From: Martelella mediterranea DSM 17316 | Lineage (GTDB): Bacteria > Pseudomonadota > Alphaproteobacteria > Rhizobiales > Rhizobiaceae | Direction: 5' to 3' | DNA length: 64,000 bases | Assembly (NCBI RefSeq): GCF_002043005.1 | Contig: NZ_CP020330.1 | Coordinates: 1,816,001-1,880,000, forward strand | Part shown: positions 36,304-45,325 of the stretch, one piece after another | Layout: every line of letters begins with the position of its first letter | Numbering within the stretch: position 1 is the stretch's first letter | The notes under the pieces: generated by a model | Database searches by the model: none | What the model was told of the DNA's origin: nothing | Seen by the model: only the letters and a program-made list of their open reading frames with translations | Position numbers and translations under genes: made by a program

Positions 36304-37470
36304 ATGACTGACAATTTCCAATTTGACGCCTATCGGAGACCGGATGGTTCGATCGGGCTGAGAAATGACCTGCTGATCCTTTCGATATCGGGGCTGGCAG
36401 CACCCATTGCACAGCGGATCGGCAGCATTTTGAAACAGGCCAAGGTTATTACGACCGCCTATACGGGCGGCATCATAGCCGAGGACGCCAGCTTGAGGTT
36501 GCGCATGCTGGAAGGATTCGCACTGCATCCAAATGTCGGCGCAGTGCTTGTGGTCAGCTGCAATTTTCCGGAAGGCCAGCGGTTTCGCGACAGGATTGCC
36601 GCGTCGGGAAGGCCGGTTGAAATGCTGGTCCTCGATGACTTCGGTCATGACAGCCTGCGCTTGACCGATGCCGCCGTCAGATCCGGCGCCCGCCTTCTCC
36701 AGCAATTGTCGGCCGCGCGCCGCAGTCGGGCCGATCTGTCGGAACTGTGCATAGGCGTTGAGTGTGGACGGTCCGACACGACATCGGGGATTGCGTCAAA
36801 TCCCCTCGTTGGTCATGTCGCCGATGCTATCGCCGATGCCGGCGGCAGGGTCATCGCCGGTGAGACGATGGAATGGTTCGGTGCCGAGCACCTCTTGGAA
36901 AAGCGTGCGAAAACGCCGGAAATCATGCAGGCGCTGCGCGATGCGATCAACCGGCGGATAGACCGCGCCGAGGCGGCCGGAATTGACCTGATCGGCACGA
37001 ATCCGGGGCCGGTCAACATAGCGATGGGCCTTTCAACCCTTGAGGAAAAATCGCTCGGCGCCGTCAGGAAATCGGGTTCGGCGCCGATACAGGGCCTGCT
37101 GCAGCAGGGCGAGGCGCCCAAGGAGGCCGGCGTATGGCTGATGGACCAGCCCTATTACAGCCCGGAATCCCTCTCCGGCTTCGTCGCGGCGGGCGCCCAC
37201 ATGATCCTGTTCACCACCGGTCCGGGAAACAATTTCGTCAGCCTGCTGGCGCCGACCATCAAACTGTCGGCCAATGCCGACACCTGCGCCAACCTGATCG
37301 AGCAGATCGATTTCGACGCCAGCGCCATTCTCACGGGCGTGCTCGGTTTCGCCGAGGCGACCCAAATGCTGCTGGCGCGCATGGTCGATGTCGCTTCGGG
37401 AACGCTCACCTACGGGGAGATCCTGTCCGAGGGGGCCGAGACCATCAGCAGATGCGGAGAGTCGCTATGA
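36304..37470 (+). CDS. UxaA-family dehydratase/lyase, large subunit
   Basis: A 388-residue protein of the altronate dehydratase/galactarate dehydratase/sulfolactate sulfo-lyase family, C-terminal (catalytic) type. Typical blocks are GIIAEDA, VVSCNFPEGQ, GVECGRSDTTSGIASNPLVG, GETMEWFGAEHLLEKRA, GTNPGPVNIAMGLSTLEEKSLGA and FTTGPGNNFVSLLAPTIKLSANADTC. The ATG at 36304 is used; an in-frame TTG at 36295 is also compatible with the ribosome binding site. It overlaps the small-subunit gene in ATGA and heads an operon with a tripartite importer. The substrate is probably a hydroxy- or sulfo-acid; which one is not determined. Confidence 0.85.
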   Translation: MTDNFQFDAYRRPDGSIGLRNDLLILSISGLAAPIAQRIGSILKQAKVITTAYTGGIIAEDASLRLRMLEGFALHPNVGAVLVVSCNFPEGQRFRDRIAASGRPVEMLVLDDFGHDSLRLTDAAVRSGARLLQQLSAARRSRADLSELCIGVECGRSDTTSGIASNPLVGHVADAIADAGGRVIAGETMEWFGAEHLLEKRAKTPEIMQALRDAINRRIDRAEAAGIDLIGTNPGPVNIAMGLSTLEEKSLGAVRKSGSAPIQGLLQQGEAPKEAGVWLMDQPYYSPESLSGFVAAGAHMILFTTGPGNNFVSLLAPTIKLSANADTCANLIEQIDFDASAILTGVLGFAEATQMLLARMVDVASGTLTYGEILSEGAETISRCGESL

Positions 37471-37766
37471 CGGAAGACGCAACGCAATATTCGGGCTTGA
37501 TGCTCCACAGTGATGACCACGTGGCTCTGGCGCTCATGCCGCTTGAGCCGGGAGACACGGCGCTGATCACGTCGCCGGATGGAGAGCGCCGCGTGGAGAT
37601 CAGGGAGGTCATACCACGCTATCACAAGTTCACAGTCGAACCGCTTGCCGACAAGACGCTTGTGATCAAGGGAGGAGAGGTGATCGGCATCACCACGGCA
37701 AATGTGCCTGCGGGGAGCCATCTGCACATCAGCAACCTGAAAAGTACGCGCTATGGCGTGAATTGA
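37467..37766 (+). CDS. UxaA-family small subunit, SAF domain
   Basis: A 99-residue SAF-domain protein (MTEDATQYSGLMLHSDDHVALALMPLEPGDTALI), starting inside the large-subunit stop (ATGA at 37467). In altronate dehydratase this domain forms the N-terminus of one chain; here, as in sulfolactate sulfo-lyase (SuyA), it is separate. The segment VIPRYHKFTVEPLADKTLVIKGGEVIGITTANVPAGSHLHISNLKS is the SAF signature. A longer frame from 37134 overlapping the upstream gene is not supported. Confidence 0.87.
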   Translation: MTEDATQYSGLMLHSDDHVALALMPLEPGDTALITSPDGERRVEIREVIPRYHKFTVEPLADKTLVIKGGEVIGITTANVPAGSHLHISNLKSTRYGVN

Positions 37767-37797
37767 ATTTCGTCACCGCGTGGGAGGAGAAGCGGTA

Positions 37798-39303
37798 ATG
37801 GAGGATATTTTCGGGGCCCTGTTTCTCGGCCTCAGTACGATATTCACGATAAAGGTCCTGAGCTGGACCTTCGTGGGTATCATAGCGGGCATGTTTTTCG
37901 GCCTTATTCCGGGGCTTTCCGGCCTGACCGGCATGGGACTGCTGCTGCCGTTTGCAATTGGACAACCGCCCGAGGTGGCGTTCTCGTTCCTGCTCGGCAT
38001 GTATGCCGTCACCACCCAGACGGATGCCATTCCGGCGGTCCTGCTTGGAATTCCCGGCACATCGGCGGCGCAGGCGACTTATCTCGACGGCTATCCGATG
38101 GCCAAGCGCGGCGAGGCCGGCCGCGCATTGTCGGCCTCCTACTTCGCTTCGATTGTCGGCACGATCGTGTTTTCAGCAATTTTCCTGGTGCTGCTGCCGG
38201 TCATCCGCCCGATCATCAATTCCTTCGGATCTCCGGAATTCTTCATGCTGGCGATGATGGGCCTTGTGATGGCGGCATCGCTCGTCGGCCCCAATCTGCC
38301 GCGCGGCCTCATGGTCGCCTCGGTGGGCCTGCTGATCTCGTGTATCGGTATTGCCGGTTCCACGGGCGATCACCGCTATACGCTCGGCACCTATTACCTT
38401 GAGGACGGGCTGCCGATCGTACCGGTGGCGCTCGGCCTGTTCGCGGTGCCTGAGGTGATGGAACTGATGATCCGCCGCTCGCCGATCGCCCATTCCTTCT
38501 CCGCAGTCGGGGGAGCCGCCGCTGGGCTGAGGGACACGATACGGCATGGCTGGCTGGTTGTGCGATGCTCGATCATCGGCGGCGTCTGCGGCGTCATCCC
38601 TGGGCTTGGCGGATCAGCGGCCGAGTGGCTCGGTTATTCCCATGCGGTGCAGACCGCGCGCGACAAGTCGCAGTTCGGCAAGGGCGACATTCGCGGGGTG
38701 CTGTCGGCGGAAGCGGCGACGACGGCCCAGAAGCCGGGCGCAATCATCCCGACCGTCGCGCTCGGCATTCCCGGCAACGCCTCGATGGCGGTGATGCTGG
38801 GGGTGTTTCTCATCGTCGGCCTGCGGCCGGGCAGCGCGATGCTCAACGAGCAGCTCCCGCTGACCTTCCAGATGCTGTGGACGGTGACCCTCGCCAATAT
38901 CGTGGTTGCGATCATCTGCCTCGTTCTGCAGCGCTATATCGTGAAGCTCTGCCAGGTGCGGGCGTCGATCATCGCGCCGCTGATCATCGCCTTCATGGCG
39001 ATCGGGGCGACGTTTGCGAGCAACTCCTTCGGCGATCTCGTGGCCTTTGCCGTGTTCGGCGCTCTCGGGCTTTTCATGAAGGCCTATGACTGGCCGCGCG
39101 TGCCGTTGCTGATCGGCATGGTGCTTGGCGAGATTGCCGAGCCGAATTTCTTCATTTCCGTTCAGGTCTATGGCGCGTCATGGCTCTGGCAGCGGCCGAT
39201 CGTTCTCGCCACCCTCGTCGTGATGCTGGTCTTCCTGCTGACGATGCTGGTTCGCAGGGCGCGGGGACGCGCTGAAATCCGGGGAGGCGGCGCCGATGCG
39301 TGA
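37798..39303 (+). CDS. tctA: Tripartite tricarboxylate transporter large permease, TctA family
   Basis: A 501-residue inner-membrane protein with about twelve helices, starting MEDIFGALFLGLSTIFTIK after GGGAGG. Family landmarks include FFGLIPGLSGLTGMG, the second related GVIPGLGGSAAEWLGYSHAVQTARD and the GVLSAEAATTAQKPGAIIPTVALGIPGNASMAVMLG block. It forms the transport channel with TctB, driven by ion gradients, and receives substrate from TctC. It overlaps tctB by eight bases. The position behind the UxaA pair indicates the imported compound is the dehydratase substrate or its precursor. Confidence 0.93.
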   Translation: MEDIFGALFLGLSTIFTIKVLSWTFVGIIAGMFFGLIPGLSGLTGMGLLLPFAIGQPPEVAFSFLLGMYAVTTQTDAIPAVLLGIPGTSAAQATYLDGYPMAKRGEAGRALSASYFASIVGTIVFSAIFLVLLPVIRPIINSFGSPEFFMLAMMGLVMAASLVGPNLPRGLMVASVGLLISCIGIAGSTGDHRYTLGTYYLEDGLPIVPVALGLFAVPEVMELMIRRSPIAHSFSAVGGAAAGLRDTIRHGWLVVRCSIIGGVCGVIPGLGGSAAEWLGYSHAVQTARDKSQFGKGDIRGVLSAEAATTAQKPGAIIPTVALGIPGNASMAVMLGVFLIVGLRPGSAMLNEQLPLTFQMLWTVTLANIVVAIICLVLQRYIVKLCQVRASIIAPLIIAFMAIGATFASNSFGDLVAFAVFGALGLFMKAYDWPRVPLLIGMVLGEIAEPNFFISVQVYGASWLWQRPIVLATLVVMLVFLLTMLVRRARGRAEIRGGGADA

Positions 39304-39754
39304 ACCGCAAGAGTATAGCAGGCTTCGAGACGTCTCATGGTGGTTCGGCATTGCGCTGTCGGTGCTTGCCGCGGTGGCGCTGGTCAGTGCGCTGAACTGG
39401 GAGACGATGGCCGCAAGCTTCCCGATCTTCAACTGCGTGATCATGCTTGCTTGCGGCATAGCGCATACGCTTCTGCCCCAATCCGCCGGCTCTTCTCCGA
39501 TGATGGAGGGGGAAAAGCTGCCGCTCGGGCTCACATTGCGCTACGCGGCCTGGATCGGCGCGTTCTTCGCCGGGGCCATCGTCTTTGGCTTTCCAGTTGC
39601 CACACCTGTGTTTGTGCTCAGCTACATGCTGGCGCATGGCGAGCGATGGACGACGGCGTTGATCGCGTCCGCAGGGACGCTTGTCTTTCTGCTGGTTGTT
39701 GTGGATCGCGTGCTTCGCCTTCCGCTCGCCGAGCCATGGTTCCTCTTCACCTAG
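39296..39754 (+). CDS. tctB: Tripartite tricarboxylate transporter small permease, TctB family
   Basis: A 152-residue membrane protein with four predicted helices (WWFGIALSVLAAVALVSAL, FNCVIMLACGIAHTLL, YAAWIGAFFAGAIVFGFPVATPVFVLSYMLA and TTALIASAGTLVFLLVVVDRVL). This matches the poorly conserved TctB subunit; the assignment rests on topology, size and position between TctA and TctC. The start overlaps tctA. Confidence 0.85.
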   Translation: MREPQEYSRLRDVSWWFGIALSVLAAVALVSALNWETMAASFPIFNCVIMLACGIAHTLLPQSAGSSPMMEGEKLPLGLTLRYAAWIGAFFAGAIVFGFPVATPVFVLSYMLAHGERWTTALIASAGTLVFLLVVVDRVLRLPLAEPWFLFT

Positions 39755-39931
39755 CGGAAAGAGGCGTGCGACCGGTGCGACGAACTGGAAGGAGAACCTG
39801 CTCACCTCGCATCGGACCAAAACCGAAATGCTCGGGAAAGCGGGGCAGGGAGGTAAGCCCCGCTTTCCCAAGGCGACCGTGTGCACCGGTTGCTGATTGA
39901 CCAGTCTCGTGCACCCAAGGAGGAGGAAAAA

Positions 39932-40999
39932 ATGAAGCTGAAACTGATTATAGCTGTATCAGGCGCCCTTGCCATATTGTCCATGGCGGGGCCTGTGGGG
40001 GCCGCGGATGTGGACTTTTCCGGCAAGACCGTGCGCATTATCCAGAACTACGGGGCCGGCGGTTCCACGGATCTTTTCGCCCGCACGATTGCGCCGTTCA
40101 TCCAGAAATACCTGCCGGGGCAACCGACTGTCGTCGTCGAACCAAAACCGGGTGCGGCCGGTATTCAGGCCGGCATCTACATGCACAATTCTTCGTCTCC
40201 CGACGGAATGGAAATCTGCCTGTGCAACTCGATGCCGGTCAGGTGGGTGACCGTCAACGACTTCGACTTCGATCTGCGCGATTTTGCAATCGCCGGAAGC
40301 CAGCCGGTCAACACCGTTGTTCTCATCCGCGATGACCTGAATGTGTCGAAACCGACCGATCTCGCCCACACGCCGAAGCCGCTTTTGTTCAGCGCAACCT
40401 CTCCGGCCAGCGAGAACGCCAGCCGCTTCGCCGTATTCGCCAATATCTTCGGCGCCAAGGTCAACATCATCGGGGGCTACCAGCTCGCCGGCAATATGGT
40501 TCAGTCGATCACACAGGGAGAGACGAACGTCACGAGCCTCAACAGCGATTACTACGCCGTCCAGAGCACGGCGATCGCCGAAGCGGGAACTGTCGGGGCT
40601 TTCGGCCAGGTCGGCATTCCGAATGGAGACCGGTTCGACCCGGAATCCGCGATCGATGCGCCGACCTTCGACACGATGGTGCGCGAATATGCGCCCGAGG
40701 TGCTCGGCACGCCGAAATACAAGCTCTTCTCGGCTTTCAATCAGGCGGCCGCCGCGCAGATGATTTATGTTCTCGCGCCCGGAACGCCGCAAGAATATGT
40801 AACCGCCTGGCAGGACGCCATCGCCAAGGCCGTGGCCGATCCCGAATACGCGAAGGCCGTCGAAACCATGCAGACCGGCCTGCGTCCGTTCACCGGCGAG
40901 GCCGGTACGCGGAAAATGCTCGACGCCCTCTATGACGGCTTCAAGTCGCCCGATGTTGTCGAGGTTCTCAAGGAGATTGCGCCGGTCTATTTCAAATAG
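39932..40999 (+). CDS. tctC: Tripartite tricarboxylate transporter binding protein, TctC/Bug family
   Basis: A 355-residue protein starting MKLKLIIAVSGALAILSMAGPVGAAD, a Sec signal peptide, preceded by AAGGAGGAGG. The mature protein has the Bug-family opening (KTVRIIQNYGAGGSTDLFARTIAPFIQKYLPGQPTVVVEPKPGAAG), where the GAGGSTD loop and the conserved Gly-rich second lobe cradle a carboxylate. TctC is last in this cluster, after TctA and TctB, unlike the more common tctCBA order. It captures the substrate in the periplasm. Confidence 0.93.
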   Translation: MKLKLIIAVSGALAILSMAGPVGAADVDFSGKTVRIIQNYGAGGSTDLFARTIAPFIQKYLPGQPTVVVEPKPGAAGIQAGIYMHNSSSPDGMEICLCNSMPVRWVTVNDFDFDLRDFAIAGSQPVNTVVLIRDDLNVSKPTDLAHTPKPLLFSATSPASENASRFAVFANIFGAKVNIIGGYQLAGNMVQSITQGETNVTSLNSDYYAVQSTAIAEAGTVGAFGQVGIPNGDRFDPESAIDAPTFDTMVREYAPEVLGTPKYKLFSAFNQAAAAQMIYVLAPGTPQEYVTAWQDAIAKAVADPEYAKAVETMQTGLRPFTGEAGTRKMLDALYDGFKSPDVVEVLKEIAPVYFK

Positions 41000-41011
41000 A
41001 CCGGACACTTG

Positions 41012-41041
41012 CCGGACGTGTCGCGGGATGCGTCCGGCAGG
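41012..41041 (+). terminator. Stem-loop after tctC
   Basis: TGCCGGACG (41012-41020) and CGTCCGGCA (41033-41041) form a perfect nine-base stem 13 bases after the tctC stop. No T-run follows, so termination may need Rho or the structure may protect the 3' end. Confidence 0.5.
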
Positions 41042-41241
41042 GCGCCCTTGTGTCGTCCTTTGCGCAAGTGTGGCTTATCGCTCGGCTGCCTGCGTTTCGA
41101 TGTTCGACACAGTTGCGGGCTGCTTGTGTCATTGTTGAAGGACCCCGAAACCCGGGTCGTAGGCCAGATCGGTTGCGGCCCCACAAGGGGCAGGCTTCCT
41201 TGAGTGATCAGTCCTGTGGATCGGCCACCGCCTGCATCGCC

Positions 41242-42291
41242 TAGAGCGTTTCAGTTTTTAATGGAAGCGTATCCAGCATTTGCAAGGTAACTTGCGCACT
41301 CTTGCGGTTTGATGGTGGTGACGAGGCGGCCGATGGCCCGCCATGTTTCCTCGACGGTTCGCTTCTGCCCCATACGCATCCAGTGTTTGATCTTGGCGAA
41401 CGCCTGTTCGATCGGATTGAGATCGGGCGAATAGGGCGGCAGGAACCATAGCCTTGCGCCTGCCGCTTTGATCGCCTTGCGGATCGCGGCTGACTTGTGG
41501 CTGCCGAGATTGTCCATGACGACGATATCACCGGGCTTGAGAGTGGGCACGAGGATCTGCTCGACATAGGCTTGGAAGCACTGGCCGTTGATCGGCCCGT
41601 CGAAGACGCAAGGGGCCGTCAGCCGGTCGCAGCGCAGCGCGCCGAGAAAGGTCAGGGTTCGCCAATGCCCATGCGGCGCAAAGCCGCGAAGGCGTTTGCC
41701 GCGTTTGCCCCATCCCCGAAGCGGGGCCATATTGGTCTTGATCCAGGTTTCATCGATGAACACCAGCCTGCTGGGGTCGAGGCCGGCCTGCAAAGTCTGC
41801 CAGCGTTGACGCCGTCTGGCGATGTCGGCGCGCGCCTGCTCAAGGGCGAACAGTGTTTTTTTTGAAGCTGAGACCCTCGCGCCGCAGGAACTTCCAGACC
41901 GTATCGTGCGAGACCTTTACGCCACGCGCAGCCAGTTCATCCTTCAGCCCGTGCAGCGTCAGATGCGAGGTCTGGTTGATGCGCTCGATGATGAAGGCCC
42001 GGTGCGGTTCCAGTATGCGCTTGCGATGGCCACCCATCTTGCCGGGCGCGACCGAACCTGTCGCCCGGTAGCGCTGCGACCACTTCACTGCAGCAGACAC
42101 GGAAACCCCAAAGCGGGAAGCGACCGAGCGGCAGCTCTCGCCAGCCTCAATGGCAAGAACCACACGCTTACGAAGATCATTGGAAAGAGGTGCCGTCATC
42201 AGATGCTGGCCTCCTGCCCAGCCAGCATCTTGAATCACAAAACCAGCAAAAGGGGAATCCCTTTGATTCCGTCAAACACAGAACCGCTCTA
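41242..42291 (-). mobile_element. IS630-family insertion sequence, apparently intact
   Basis: The right boundary reads TAGAGCGTTTCAGTTTTTAATGG from 41242, and the reverse complement of the other end reads TAGAGCGGTTCTGTGTTTGACGG, finishing at 42291. TA flanks both ends as expected. Closing the element restores a continuous sequence that ends the AraC remnant at TAG. The transposase lies on the minus strand with only the family's usual A-run frame change. The degenerate copy at 328-1378 shares the terminal TAGAGCG(G/T)TTC. Confidence 0.9.
41251..42199 (-). CDS. IS630-family transposase, two frames joined at an A-run
   Basis: The upstream part begins [20 protein letters not shown] (start 42199) with a helix-turn-helix ([19 protein letters not shown]). 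The second part holds the DDE catalytic core: [12 protein letters not shown] (Asp), [10 protein letters not shown] (Asp) and [14 protein letters not shown] (Glu), ending at 41251. The parts lie in different frames that join at eight T on the plus strand (41856-41863, A8 on the coding strand), a typical slippery site. The step is +1, opposite in sense to the -1 needed at the A7 of the first IS630 copy. All catalytic residues are present, so the element could be active. Confidence 0.85.
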
Positions 42292-42601
42292 GCGCGGGGC
42301 CGCGCCCGTCCACGTCTTGAAGGCGCGGGAGTGCATCGCGCTGTCGGCATAGCCGAGCACCTAGGCGACATCGGAAACGCCGGCGGCCAGCTCGGCGCGG
42401 TGTTCGCGCATCAGTTGGCGAACCGACAGGCTTTCCGCGCCGAGCTGACGTTGCAGGCTGTGCACCGAAATGCCGAGGTCCTCGACCAGGAAACGCGTGG
42501 TGACGGATCGCCGGCCGTATGTGAAGCCCGCGGCGGCAATGGCCGGTCTCTGACATTCTACAAGCGCCGACGCCATTCATCCCTTGGCCGTCCGTAGTCG
42601 G
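42292..42601 (-). pseudogene. AraC-family regulator C-terminal remnant
   Basis: Read on the minus strand, TTRFLVEDLGISVHSLQRQLGAESLSVRQLMREHRAELAAGVSDVA is followed by a stop codon (TAG at about 42361-42363) and then VLGYADSAMHSRAFKTWTGAAP. Together these match the two helix-turn-helix motifs of an AraC C-terminus, the second being the hallmark LGYxDxxxFxRAFxxxTG. The N-terminal sensor part is absent: the sequence is cut by the IS3 element upstream, carries an internal stop, and the IS630 element lies at its 3' end. It is not functional. Confidence 0.8.
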
Positions 42602-42666
42602 ACTGACGTGCCACTGAGAATTTCCTCCAGAATGGATTAGAGTCCGGCCTATTAAGGGATGGACGA

Positions 42667-42933
42667 ATGAAGAAGCAGAGATTTACGGAAGAGCAGATTA
42701 TCGGTCTGCTGAAGGAGCAGGAGGCTGGCGCGAAGGCGGCCGATCTCTGCCGCAAGCACGGGATTTCAGAAGCGACGTTTTATAACTGGAAAGCCAAATT
42801 TGGCGGCATGGAAGTGTCCGAGGCCAAGCGGTTGAAGGCGCTTGAAGACGAGAATGCCAAGCTGAAGAAGCTGCTCGCCGAGCAGATGATGGACACAGCC
42901 GCGCTTCGTGAGCTTCTAGCAAAAAAATGGTAG
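42667..42933 (+). CDS. IS3-family OrfA
   Basis: An 88-residue helix-turn-helix protein ([47 protein letters not shown]) followed by a leucine-zipper region ([18 protein letters not shown]). It recognises the element ends and, fused to OrfB by -1 frameshifting at the A7 run (42921-42927), yields the transposase. The frame ends at TAG just after the A-run. Confidence 0.92.
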   Translation: MKKQRFTEEQIIGLLKEQEAGAKAADLCRKHGISEATFYNWKAKFGGMEVSEAKRLKALEDENAKLKKLLAEQMMDTAALRELLAKKW

Positions 42934-43856
42934 GGCCCGTCGCCAAGCGTGCAGCCGTTGCGCATCTGAAGGCCTCCATGGGTCTTTCGGAACGGCGGGC
43001 CTGCCAAATCATTTCCGCCGACCGCAAGACGGTTCGGTATCGGTCTTGCCGACCGCCGGAGGTCGAACTGCGAACGAAGCTGCGCGATCTGGCGAATGAG
43101 CGGCGGCGTTTCGGATACCGACGGCTGCTCATTTTGCTTCGGCGTGATGGAGAGCCATCCGGCGTCAATCGCATCTACCGACTGTATCGGGAGGAAGGTC
43201 TTTCCGTGCGCAAGCGCAAAGCCAGGAGGCGTGCTGTCGGAACGCGTGCGCCGATCCTCGTCGAAGCAAAGGCAAATGCCCGCTGGTCGCTGGATTTCGT
43301 TCACGATCAGTTCGCCTGCGGCAGACGCTTCCGCGTGCTCAACATCGTCGATGACGTGACGCGCGAATGCCTGGCAGCAATTCCTGATACTTCGATCTCT
43401 GGTCGCCGTGTCGCACGAGAATTGACAACGCTGATTGAGCGGCGCGGCAAGCCCGGCATGATTGTCTCAGACAACGGCACGGAATTCACCTCGAATGCCA
43501 TCCTCGCCTGGTCCAAGGATCACAATGTCGAGTGGCACTACATCGCACCGGGAAAGCCGATGCAAAACGGTTATCTCGAGAGTTTCAATGGTCGGATGCG
43601 CGACGAACTGCTCAATGAGAGCCTGTTCTTCGGCCTCGACCATGCCCGAAGCGTCATTGCTGAATGGGTAGATGATTTCAACCATTTCCGACCGCACTCA
43701 TCGCTCGGATACCAGACCCCGGCAGGCTATGCCGAAACCATCACCGCAACCGGCTCCAACGCTACGCAAAATGAAAGCTTCGCGTTTCCACCGGTTGCTC
43801 ACACCGCGCCATTTGGCGTATCAAAAACCGCCCAGGTTCTAATCGCAGCCCGATGA
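42927..43856 (+). CDS. IS3-family OrfB, integrase-core transposase
   Basis: A 309-residue protein with an N-terminal HTH_21-type region ([38 protein letters not shown]) and an rve integrase core: [16 protein letters not shown] (Asp), [12 protein letters not shown] (Asp) and [17 protein letters not shown] (Glu). All three catalytic acids are present, and the C-terminus ([19 protein letters not shown]) is complete. It is normally expressed as an OrfAB fusion through the A-run. Confidence 0.93.
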   Translation: MVGPVAKRAAVAHLKASMGLSERRACQIISADRKTVRYRSCRPPEVELRTKLRDLANERRRFGYRRLLILLRRDGEPSGVNRIYRLYREEGLSVRKRKARRRAVGTRAPILVEAKANARWSLDFVHDQFACGRRFRVLNIVDDVTRECLAAIPDTSISGRRVARELTTLIERRGKPGMIVSDNGTEFTSNAILAWSKDHNVEWHYIAPGKPMQNGYLESFNGRMRDELLNESLFFGLDHARSVIAEWVDDFNHFRPHSSLGYQTPAGYAETITATGSNATQNESFAFPPVAHTAPFGVSKTAQVLIAAR

Positions 43857-43882
43857 AAACTCAGTGGCAGGTCAGTTTTGCG

Positions 43883-45187
43883 CTAGCCGTAAAGCATGTC
43901 CGGCAGGAATGTGACGATCTGAGGGAACAGGGCCAGCAGCAGCACGAACATGATCATGATCACCAGGAAGGGGAAGGTCACCTTGGCGATATAGGCCGTG
44001 CTGCGGCCGGTGATGTTCTGGATCACCGCGAAATTGAAGGCCACCGGCGGCGTGATCTGGGCCATTTCGACGACCAGGACCATGAAGATGCCGAACCAGA
44101 GCTTGTCGAAGCCGGCCGCTTCCACCAGCGGCAGGACCACTGGCAGCGTTGTCGCGATCATTGCGAAGCCTTCAAGCGCCGTGCCGAGGATCAGATAGAG
44201 CGCGATCAGCGCCACGATTAGCAGGATCGGTGATAGGTTCATCTCGGTCACGAAGTTGGCGACGGCGGACGGTATGCCGAGCGTGGAGGTGATATTGCCG
44301 AGCACCGAGGCGCCGAGAATGATGATGCCCATGACCGAACATGTCTGCACCGCGCCAAGCACGATGTCGCGCATCACCCGCAGCGAAAGTGCCTTCTGGA
44401 AGAGGGCAACGAGGAAGGCGCCGACGACGCCGAGCGCCGCGGCTTCCGAGGGCGTCGCGAGACCGCCATACATCGAGCCCAGCACGCAGACGATCAGGAA
44501 CATGGCGGGCGCGAGATCGCGCAGCGCCGCAACGCGCTGACGGAAGGGAATGTGGCGCAGCGCGCGCTCGCTTTCGGGAACAAGGTCCTTCTTGATGCTG
44601 CTGCGGATCATGATATAGGCGCCGAAGGTCGAGGCCAGCAGCAGGCCCGGAATGAAGCCGGCGGTAAACAATCTCAGAACGGATTCATTGGCGAGAACGC
44701 CATACATGATCATCACCGTCGAGGGAGGGATCAGGAAGCCAAGCGTGCCCGCGCCTGCGAGGCTGCCGATGGCAAGTTCCGGCGAATAGCCGCGGTTCAG
44801 GAGTTCCTTCAGCGTCATTCGCCCGACGACCTGCGTTGTTGCCGCCGACGAGCCGGAAATTGCCGCAAAGATCGAACAGCCGACGATATTGACATGTAGC
44901 AGGCGGCCCGGCAGCAGGCCCGCCCATGGCGCAAGTCCCGAAAACAGCGCCTGCGAAAGCTTGGTGCGAAACAGAAACTCGCCCATCAGGATAAACAGCG
45001 GCAGGGCCACCAGATCGGGCGTCGTCAGAATGTTGAAGATGTACTGCGGAAACAGCCGGTCGATCGGAATGTGGGTGAAGAAGGCGGCGAGGCCGATCGC
45101 GGTCGTCAGCAACGCAATGCCGATCCATGCGCCTGCGACGAGAGTTCCGAACAAAAGCCCGAAAAGGCTTGCGACGACCGTTCCCAT
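43883..45187 (-). CDS. dctM: TRAP transporter large permease, DctM family
   Basis: A 434-residue inner-membrane protein with about twelve helices: GTVVASLFGLLFGTLVAGAWIGIALL, LVALPLFILMGEFLF, the HVNIVGCSIFAAISGSSAATT loop and GYSPELAIGSLAGAGTLGFLIPPSTVMIMYG. The last two are TRAP/DctM landmarks. It transports the substrate presented by the DctP binding protein using a sodium or proton gradient. Gene order is dctP-dctQ-dctM on the minus strand; the IS3 element lies just after its stop but does not damage it. Confidence 0.93.
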   Translation of the reverse strand: MGTVVASLFGLLFGTLVAGAWIGIALLTTAIGLAAFFTHIPIDRLFPQYIFNILTTPDLVALPLFILMGEFLFRTKLSQALFSGLAPWAGLLPGRLLHVNIVGCSIFAAISGSSAATTQVVGRMTLKELLNRGYSPELAIGSLAGAGTLGFLIPPSTVMIMYGVLANESVLRLFTAGFIPGLLLASTFGAYIMIRSSIKKDLVPESERALRHIPFRQRVAALRDLAPAMFLIVCVLGSMYGGLATPSEAAALGVVGAFLVALFQKALSLRVMRDIVLGAVQTCSVMGIIILGASVLGNITSTLGIPSAVANFVTEMNLSPILLIVALIALYLILGTALEGFAMIATTLPVVLPLVEAAGFDKLWFGIFMVLVVEMAQITPPVAFNFAVIQNITGRSTAYIAKVTFPFLVIMIMFVLLLALFPQIVTFLPDMLYG

Positions 45188-45325
45188 AAGTTCACCTTTG
45201 ATTAAAGCTGCGGTCTCTGCCGCACCGGCGCCGTTCCGGTGAAAAAATCACCTCAAATGCGCTTTTCATTGTTTTGGACGTGTCCGGCGGAAAGGCGACA
45301 TCCGCTCCTGCCGGATATGCCTCTG

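Larger units (their letters stand above)
42602..43876 (+). mobile_element. IS3-family (IS407 group) insertion sequence
   Basis: Terminal repeats read ACTGACGTGCCACTGAG from 42602 and, as reverse complement, ACTGACCTGCCACTGAG ending at 43876. The element encodes OrfA and OrfB with a frameshift window, and its length of about 1.27 kb is normal for the group. Flanks (GTCGG left, TTTGC right) show no target duplication, so the element may mark a deletion or recombination between copies. It begins where the AraC remnant is cut and ends seven bases from the dctM stop codon. Confidence 0.88.

Noticed and set aside
35754..36314. A 186-codon open frame on the minus strand between the LysR and UxaA genes
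   Set aside because: Composition is low-quality, several frames overlap in both directions and none has a start signal or domain.
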